A stretch of 64,000 bases of DNA, taken from assembly GCF_003945595.2 (NCBI RefSeq), contig NW_024104367.1:310001-374000 (forward strand), given 5' to 3'. How positions within the stretch are numbered: position 1 is the first letter of the stretch; each line of letters opens with the position of its first letter. The position numbers and the translations under genes are program-made. Below the pieces are notes generated by a model. That model had not been told where the DNA came from, made no database searches, and saw nothing but the letters and a program-made list of their open reading frames with translations. The DNA is from Pipra filicauda. Lineage: Eukaryota > Chordata > Aves > Passeriformes > Pipridae. Below, piece after piece: positions 57,962-64,000 of the stretch.

Positions 57962-58012
57962 CTTTGATTTCCACCAGACCAAATCAATAATTCTTAAACA
58001 CTGAAAGTTCTG
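57962..58012 (-). CDS. Candidate 51-base internal exon, unrecognised protein
   Basis: Its splice sites are the best pair in the window: acceptor GTCCTGCTGTTTGGTGCCCAG and donor TCAAAG|GTGAGT on the minus strand. The 17 codons are open in only one frame, phase 0 at both ends (CLRIIDLVWWKSK). It would lie upstream of the 57.7-kb segment in the same frame. I found no convincing exon further upstream in the window. Confidence 0.3.
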
Positions 58013-60337
58013 CTGGGCACCAAACAGCAGGACAGATAATGTAGTCTAGGATGCCTCCATAGGAAGTGGAAGGAGGAGTTTTAAACCCTGCCTTGAAACT
58101 TCATTATCTCACTTATAATTACATGGAGAAAGCAGTTTTTGGTCCATGACCTTCACAGATATGGGGAAAATTCTCTCAGAATGTGTTGTCACTTGTGAAA
58201 TGGGCCTTCTTCCTCAGCAGGGTGTAAGCATATAATTACTTTTAATACATTAATTTTATGCCCGCAGTTCCTACTTGGTGTTATCACTTTTCTTTTTATT
58301 TTCTGACATCATTATGTTTTTCTCTCATAACTTTCTAGGAACCTTAAACTATTTTTAAATTGCTGTCTATTTTATTTTAACTGTGATCTCCCATCCCTTT
58401 TATAGTTCCCTATTTCCCCTTGCTTTAGCTTTAGCTTCTAATTTCATTTTCCCTGGGTTCATTATTTTTATGTTGGCACTCTGAATATTGTTTGTGGGTC
58501 TTTTGTTCCTCGTAGCCCTGAATTGTTATTTACACTTTGAAATGGAAGTTTGGATGTCTCCATACAGCTGGTGGCTCCATCTCATAGACATTGAGTTAGT
58601 GTGCAGTACAGAATAGTCCATCTCAGTGATTTTTTTTAACTGTGAATCCCTCTGGGAAGATGCTGAGTGCACATGAAGAGCAGGATTGAGTTGCCCTCAA
58701 AGGTGATAAGAATTTGCTGTTACAAAACCTTTGTGCTTCCACTGCAGCAGTGATAGTGATCATTTCCAGCACAAGGATTTTCTCTGGGATTATGACTGCA
58801 CAGGTACTCAACCCATTCTTGAACTGTAAAAACTGCTTAACACTCGGGTTTCCAGATTACTTAAACCCCAACCCAACACGTGGGATCTCACTCGTCTGGA
58901 ATTTGGGGGTAGCAGTTAAGACCAGAGATGTGCCATTTGAAGTAGTGCTAAAAACCAGCAAAGATAAAGTGTTTAAACAGGAATTTCTCCTTTTCTGTCT
59001 GTATTTATGCAAAAAACATTTGGGAAAGTAACTGTTGCTGTGTTGTAAGAGTTTTTCAGCTTCTTTCTGCCTGTTTTCCCCTAATGACCAGTGAATGAAA
59101 CTGCTGTATATCTTTTTTTGGAGGAATTCATGGAAACCGTTGTTTCAATGGACAATTAAACTCCTGCCTTCTACCTCCCCTTCTTGGGGAAGAAGAACTA
59201 AAGCTTGGACACTGAAAATACTTACAAATTGTCTTTTTTCTTCACTCTTTTCCTCACCATGGCTGTCCTTATAGTACAGACAAAAACTAAAAGTGTCATT
59301 TCACAGAATTTAAACCCATGTTTAACAGCAAACGTGGGGTTTCTCTTTGTCTCTTCCCCTACCCCCTCACTTCTCTTTGCTCCTTGAAAATTTGTGTTTT
59401 ATCAGTGAACAGTTCAGCAGCAGCACCTTTAAAAGATTGCAATGGAGAACCATCAGTAGCTTGATGTGAAGACAGAAGTGGGGAGGGAGGAGAAGAACAA
59501 AGAAGGAGCATACAGGTTATTAATATCAGAAGTCCTTGTGCCATAAAAATTGTTTCATTATTGAAAATCTCGATACAAGGCTTATGATTTTGATCTTGGA
59601 CATAAAGCATAAATCACCCAGAGGTATAGACACAATCATAGACTTGCTTTTGGGGAAAAACCAAATCCAGGACTGACAACTACAGTGAATTCAGACAAAA
59701 AATAATAAAAAAAAAAGTTCTCTGCAACCAATCCCTGCAACCTATTTCTTACAGCACTTCAGCAAGTCCCTTTTGTTGCTACAACCTCATTCTCTTTCCA
59801 CTGAACTCTATTGCCTTTGTCTACATTTGTCTAGACAAAGAACTTTTATCTGGACTCAAAATTGTCTTGGCAGTAGTGAGATGTTTTGTATTTAAGACTA
59901 TTTAGTTCCTCTAAACTTGGTATATATTCAGGGTTTTTACTTGAGGACATGAAGACAGGGATCACAGCTAAGCTTATCCTTTTACTTTACGATCTGTACA
60001 TGAAAAAAAAAGAGAAAAATAGAAAAAAAAACCTCAGAAAGTGGAAGAAAAGTGTCATATAAGGATCATCATCAAAGTGGTAGTGCAGCCTACCAGGAAC
60101 TCATTGCAATCTTTACTACTCAGTAGTGTTCATATTTTACATGAGGGGGTAAACCTGGAAAGTCATTCTTCAAATTTTATTTGAAGTGACAGGTAAAGAG
60201 ACTGTGGGCACAAACTGAAACACAAAAATTTTTCCATAAACGTATGAAAACAGTATTGTGAGTGTTGTGGAATATCAGAGGTGGATTCTCCACCCTGGCA
60301 TTTTTCAGTGCTGATAAGATTCTCTTTCTGACCTCAA
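58013..60337. other. Unique sequence
   Basis: AT-rich single-copy DNA. Open frames up to 105 codons (58714-59031 plus) have no supporting signals. Confidence 0.45.
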
Positions 60338-61156
60338 AGGAGAGCCCACCCTGCAGCCTGGGCAGGTCTGTCGGGCCAGGAGCTGCTTCAAAGTTCAACA
60401 GGGCCAAGAGCAAGTTCCTACACCTGGGGCAGTGCAATTCCAAACACAAGTACAGGATGGGCAGAGAACGGATTGGGAGCAGCCCTGAGGAGAAAGGCTT
60501 GAGGGTGTTGGTTGATGAGAACCTCAACGTGACCTGGTCATGTGCACTCACAGCCCAAAAAGCCAAATGTGTCCTGGGCTGCACCCAAGGCCTCGTGGGC
60601 AGCAGGTGAGGGGGGGATTGTGCCCCTCTGCTCCATTCTGGTGAGACCCCACCTGCAGAGCTGCCTCCAGCTCTGGGGTCCCAGCACAAGAAAGGCATGG
60701 AGCTGTTAGAATCCAAAGGAAGTCGCTTTGGATCAGAGGGTTGGAGCACTTCTCCTATGAAGACAGACTGGAAGAGTTGGGGCTGTTCAGCCTGGAGAAG
60801 AGAAGGCTTCAAGGGAGACTTTAGGACCCCTTCCAGCACCTAAAGGGGGATACAAGACAGCTGGAGAATGACTTTTTACAAGGACATGCAGTGACAGGAC
60901 AAGGGATAATGGTTTTACACTGAAGAGGGCAGGTTTATGTTAAATATTAGGAAGAAATTCCTGGCTGTGAGGGTGGTGAGGCCCTGGCACAGGTTGCCCA
61001 GAGAAGCTGTGGCTGCCCCATCCCTGGAAGTGTCCAAGGCCAGGTTGGACGGGGCTTGGAGTAACCTGGGCTAGTGGAAGGTGTCCCTGCCCATGGCAGG
61101 GGGGTTGAAACGAGATGATCTTTAGGGTTCCTTCCAACCCAAACCATTCTATAAAT
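60338..61156 (+). mobile_element. CR1 LINE, 0.82-kb copy with partial ORF2
   Basis: Sense CR1. The frame 60262-60609 enters ORF2 at SKFNRAKSKFLHLGQCNSKH and runs through RIGSSPEEKGLRVLVDENLN to GCTQGLVGSR, then a stop. Later pieces of ORF2 (RRLQGRL region near 60805, GRFMLNIRKKFL-like region near 60935) are in other frames. The 3' end has GAGGCCCTGGCACAGGTTGC, GTGTCCCTGCCCATGGCAGG and CCTTCCAACCCAAACCATTC. The 5' truncation lies just beyond the catalytic FADD box. A 220-codon antisense open frame (60177-60839) is a by-product. Confidence 0.96.
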
Positions 61157-62429
61157 ATGTTGCTCTTGTCCAAAGTCTGCTGGAAATGACAGAGAGGTTT
61201 GATGCTGGCAGACTGGAACTTCCCCTGGTTGTTCCCCCTCCTTGCCTTTTCTGCAGCCAAGAGCTTTGTTATAGACCTCACAAATCAGTGACGGAGAATG
61301 GATAGAATTAGAATTAGAATTAATTCTTCACATAAGGGAGATTTAGCTGGAGAATACTATCCTTGATGAGAATTGGACTCTTTACTGAAAGCACAGGTAG
61401 AATAGAAAAATTTTTAATTGTTTGAGTTTTTCTAATATATGTCTTTTGATTTCATTTATGAAGTGACATCCTGAATCTGGCATGGATGAGGATGAAATTT
61501 AGTTATCAGCGAGAAAAATCTAAAATGACTTTTATTATAGTTAGTTATCCGTGTGCAACGAAGGATGAACACTTCTACCACAAGCAATCCCCCACTCAGT
61601 CACAGTAAATCCCCAGCCACCTGCATTTTACATTCTTTTCTTGAGGTTACAAGGTATATCATTAAATCTCCATTTCATACAAAGCTGATGTTTAAATCAC
61701 CTTTATTTCTGCTTCTCATTTTGAGCATATCTGGAGATCTGGTGTGGTTACTGTGAAAACAAAGTAGTATTTGCATTCTTATTCATTGCACAGGTTATCT
61801 TCCACCTTCTGTATCCTTTTGGAATTCATAAATATGAATCTGTACCACAACTCTACTGGAGTTCTGACTTGTTTTATTCCACATATTACAATGGGAAAGC
61901 ATTTCTATTTCTAAATATTCTCAGCCATGCATCAGCATACCATATAGAAGAGAAAAATTAACATAATTTGATGCTAAGCTGCTGACTTAACACAGCTCTA
62001 GAGATTCTCTAAAGAATATCTAGTCATTTATAAACCTCCTGCCAATTTTTTTTTTTTTATGTAGAAAAACCACTTGCTTAATATTCTTTGACAATGTTGA
62101 AAACCAGTGTTGAAAGCAGCACATACTCAGCTCTGAGTGCTGCTTGTGAAACTGTGTGTTTCCAGCTGGTTTGTGTTGCCACACACAGTTTTCAGGAGCT
62201 TCATCAGTACCCAAACTTGAAATTTTCTATCCTGACTCAAGTCAGATGTGGAGAGGCAGAGCTTGGCATCTCAGAAAGTGCAGAAACTCACGGGGGAGAA
62301 AAAGAAAAGAAGAGAAAATGGACAGTATTTCAGATAAAAGGGTGGGGAGGTGTTTCTCTGTAATTGTTTCTACATTCTAGGCTCCAAATATACAGGTTAT
62401 TCAGTGAATAGGTCTTTTCTAGGCTTAAA
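61157..62429. other. Unique AT-rich sequence
   Basis: Short (GAATTA)n run at 61303-61322 and poly(T) at 62046-62057. No gene or repeat family recognised. Confidence 0.5.
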
Positions 62430-62901
62430 ATAGAATCATAGAATCATTAAGGTTGGAAAAGACCCTCAGAGCTCATCAGCTCCAACCTTTGACTGAACAC
62501 CATCATGAAAACTAAACCCTGCCGTGAGTGCCACACCAATTTTTTCTTGAACACCTCCAGGGGTGGTGATTCCACCTTCTCCCTGGGCAGTCTGTTTGAG
62601 TGCCTGAGCATCCTTTCAATGAAGAAATTCTTCCTAATGTCCACCCTGAACCTCCTTTGGTACAACTTGAGGCCATTTCCTCTCATCCTCATGTTAACTG
62701 GGAGAAGCGACCAACATCCCCCATCCACAACCTCCTCTCAGGGAGTTGCAGAGAGCAATAAAGTCCCCCCTGAGCCTCCTTTTCTCCTGGCTAAACAACC
62801 CCATCCCCCTGAGCTGCTCCTCATCAGACTTGTGCTCCAGACCCTTCTCCAACTCCATTGCCCTTCTCTGGACATGCTCCAGCCCCTCAATGCCTTTCCA
62901 T
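62430..62901 (-). mobile_element. CR1 LINE, 0.47-kb 3' fragment
   Basis: Antisense CR1: AGAATCATAGAATCATTAAG, GGTTGGAAAAGACCCTCAGA, GAACACCTCCAGGGGTGGTG, AAATTCTTCCTAATGTCCAC, CCTGAGCCTCCTTTTCTCCT and CCTTCTCTGGACATGCTCCA. It is the same subtype and extent as 18405-18862. Confidence 0.96.
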
Positions 62902-63110
62902 GACTTTAGCATTATCTCCTGAACAAGAAAGCAGAAATACATGAGAAAACAGACCATTGCTGGCAAAATACATCAGATTTATGGTACAGTTGCTGTTATC
63001 ACAAGTACAGCAGCTTTACTGTGTGAGTTCAGATGGGCTGTGGGGTGGACACACGGGTCTGATGTATTCTTGCATATTCAGACTGAGGAAATGGATGGTT
63101 TTGATAAACA
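62902..63110. other. Unique sequence
   Basis: No feature between a CR1 copy and a microsatellite. Confidence 0.4.
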
Positions 63111-63180
63111 AGAAAGAAAGAAAGAAAGAAGGAAGGAAAGGAAGGAAGGAAGGAAGGAAGGAAGAAAGAAAGAAAGAAAA
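63111..63180 (+). repeat. (GAAA)n-(GGAA)n-(GAAA)n microsatellite
   Basis: Seventy bases of pure purine. The run starts and ends in GAAA units with a GGAA block between. It generates the lysine/arginine/glutamate-rich open frames on plus and serine/phenylalanine-rich frames on minus, none of them genes. Confidence 0.95.
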
Positions 63181-63690
63181 TATATTCCCTGCAAGCACCA
63201 TTCGATCTCTCTGTCCTGAACTTTTCCTGTTTTCTGGCCTCTATCTTCTCCTGACATTCCAGTCCCTCATGAGCAGGACTCAACACACAAACGAAAGGGT
63301 GTGCTTCCTAAACAATATCATCTTGCAATAGCAAAAGCAAAAATTATAATTGATAACAATAGTAATTTCATTTTCCTCTTCTGTTATAAATTTGGTGTAG
63401 ATGCAAGATTTGATAATGAAGCAACAAGGGTAAAAAAGCAGAAAGGTTCAGGATGTTTTTAGAACAACATCCAGTCAAACCTGCTGTGGCTGTTTCCTTT
63501 GGAATGAAGTGGGGCTGAAGGGGATTGACCAGACATAACAGATGTGGTGAGTTAAGGGTGGAATACTACATTTGTATATCTCTTTTCACAGCCTGTCACT
63601 CTTAGTTAGGAATATTTAAAAATCTTTACGTGATTTAGGAACATACTTACCTTGCAAACTGGGCTTTTCTAAAGTCCCCTGCATCAGAAA
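63181..63690. other. Unique sequence
   Basis: No recognised gene or repeat. Confidence 0.45.
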
Positions 63691-63945
63691 TCATAGAACC
63701 ATAGAATGGTTTGGGTTGGAAGGGATCTTAAAGATTATTTAGTTCCAACCCCCTGCCGTGGCAGGGACACTTCCACTAGCCCAGCTTACTCCAAGCCCTG
63801 TCCAACCCTGTCCAACACTTTCAGGGATGGGGCAGCCACAACTCCCTTGGACAACCTCTTCAGTACCTCACCATCCTCACAGTAAGGAATTTCTTCCTAA
63901 TTAATCTAAACCTACTCTCTGTCAGTGTAAAGCTATTGTTGTCTC
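63691..63945 (-). mobile_element. CR1 LINE, 0.25-kb 3' fragment
   Basis: Antisense CR1: ATCATAGAACCATAGAATGG, TTTGGGTTGGAAGGGATCTT, CCAACCCCCTGCCGTGGCAG and TCACAGTAAGGAATTTCTTC. A small duplication of CCCTGTCCAA occurs near 63797-63816. Truncated at about 63945. Confidence 0.95.
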
Positions 63946-63953
63946 GGATCAAA

Positions 63954-64000
63954 CAACCACAGAACCACAGAATGGTTCAGGGTGGAAGGGACCACAGTGG
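63954..64000 (-). mobile_element. CR1 LINE 3' end, cut by window edge
   Basis: AACCACAGAACCACAGAATG, then GGTGGAAGGGACCACAGTGG begins a second antisense CR1 within 10 bases of the previous one. Its GACCACAGTGG start matches the 53127-53848 subtype. The remainder lies outside the window. Confidence 0.9.

Noticed and set aside
60177..60839. 220-codon minus-strand open frame, longest in the window
   Set aside because: It is the antisense of the CR1 copy at 60338-61156. The GC-rich CR1 body has few stops on either strand.
62941..63331. Lysine/arginine-rich open frames that might look like a basic peptide gene
   Set aside because: They arise from the GAAA/GGAA microsatellite.
1..64000. Endogenous retrovirus or LTR element
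   Set aside because: I looked for paired long repeats and for gag, pol or env-like frames and saw none. The only reverse-transcriptase traces are LINE type.
1..64000. tRNA, rRNA or mitochondrial insertions
   Set aside because: No conserved A/B box pair, rRNA core or mitochondrial gene segment was seen by eye.

Overview
This window looks like ordinary nuclear DNA of a bird, most likely a neoavian or passerine genome. The diagnostic signal is chicken repeat 1 (CR1) non-LTR retrotransposon debris. About 35 pieces carry the CR1 3' end, with its ATTCTRTG octamer tail and the block just before it (sense CCTTCCAACC..., antisense GGTTGGAAGGGACC...), on both strands. The rest is AT-rich unique sequence with low CpG. 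I see no bacterial gene organisation, CRISPR array, tRNA, rRNA or complete LTR retrovirus, and no intact protein-coding gene.

Layout. From 1 to 13.6 kb there are ten CR1 pieces, including a 1.16-kb copy at 3086-4245 whose reverse-transcriptase remnant has lost its catalytic Asp-Asp box. From 13.6 to 31 kb there is mostly unique DNA with nine CR1 pieces, one ancient amniote repeat near 22.9 kb and several exon-like segments. At 31.8-32.6 kb lies a much older reverse-transcriptase fossil. From 33 to 50 kb there are more CR1 pieces plus MIR-like SINE remnants near 40.4, 44.7, 45.6 and 46.7 kb. From 51 to 64 kb there are further CR1 pieces, including two of about 0.7-0.8 kb. This part also holds a GGGGC G-rich minisatellite (55.9 kb), a GAAA/GGAA microsatellite (63.1 kb) and a cluster of exon-like segments at 56-58 kb.

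Genes. The only case I can make for a protein-coding gene is indirect. A series of short open segments on the minus strand (about 58.0, 57.7, 57.1, 56.2, 51.9, 39.2, 21.8, 17.5 and 15.2 kb) have plausible splice acceptors and donors, and they can be joined with matching reading phase into the 3' part of one gene. The best members are 51723-52034 and the CpG-rich 21776-21851. I do not recognise the protein. Plus-strand exon-like segments (18273-18337, 25971-26027, 31179-31334) compete with this model, and phase agreement between short segments is easily reached by chance, so all are given low to moderate confidence. The longer open frames (up to 220 codons) are antisense readings of CR1 or fall within chance expectation for this length of DNA.
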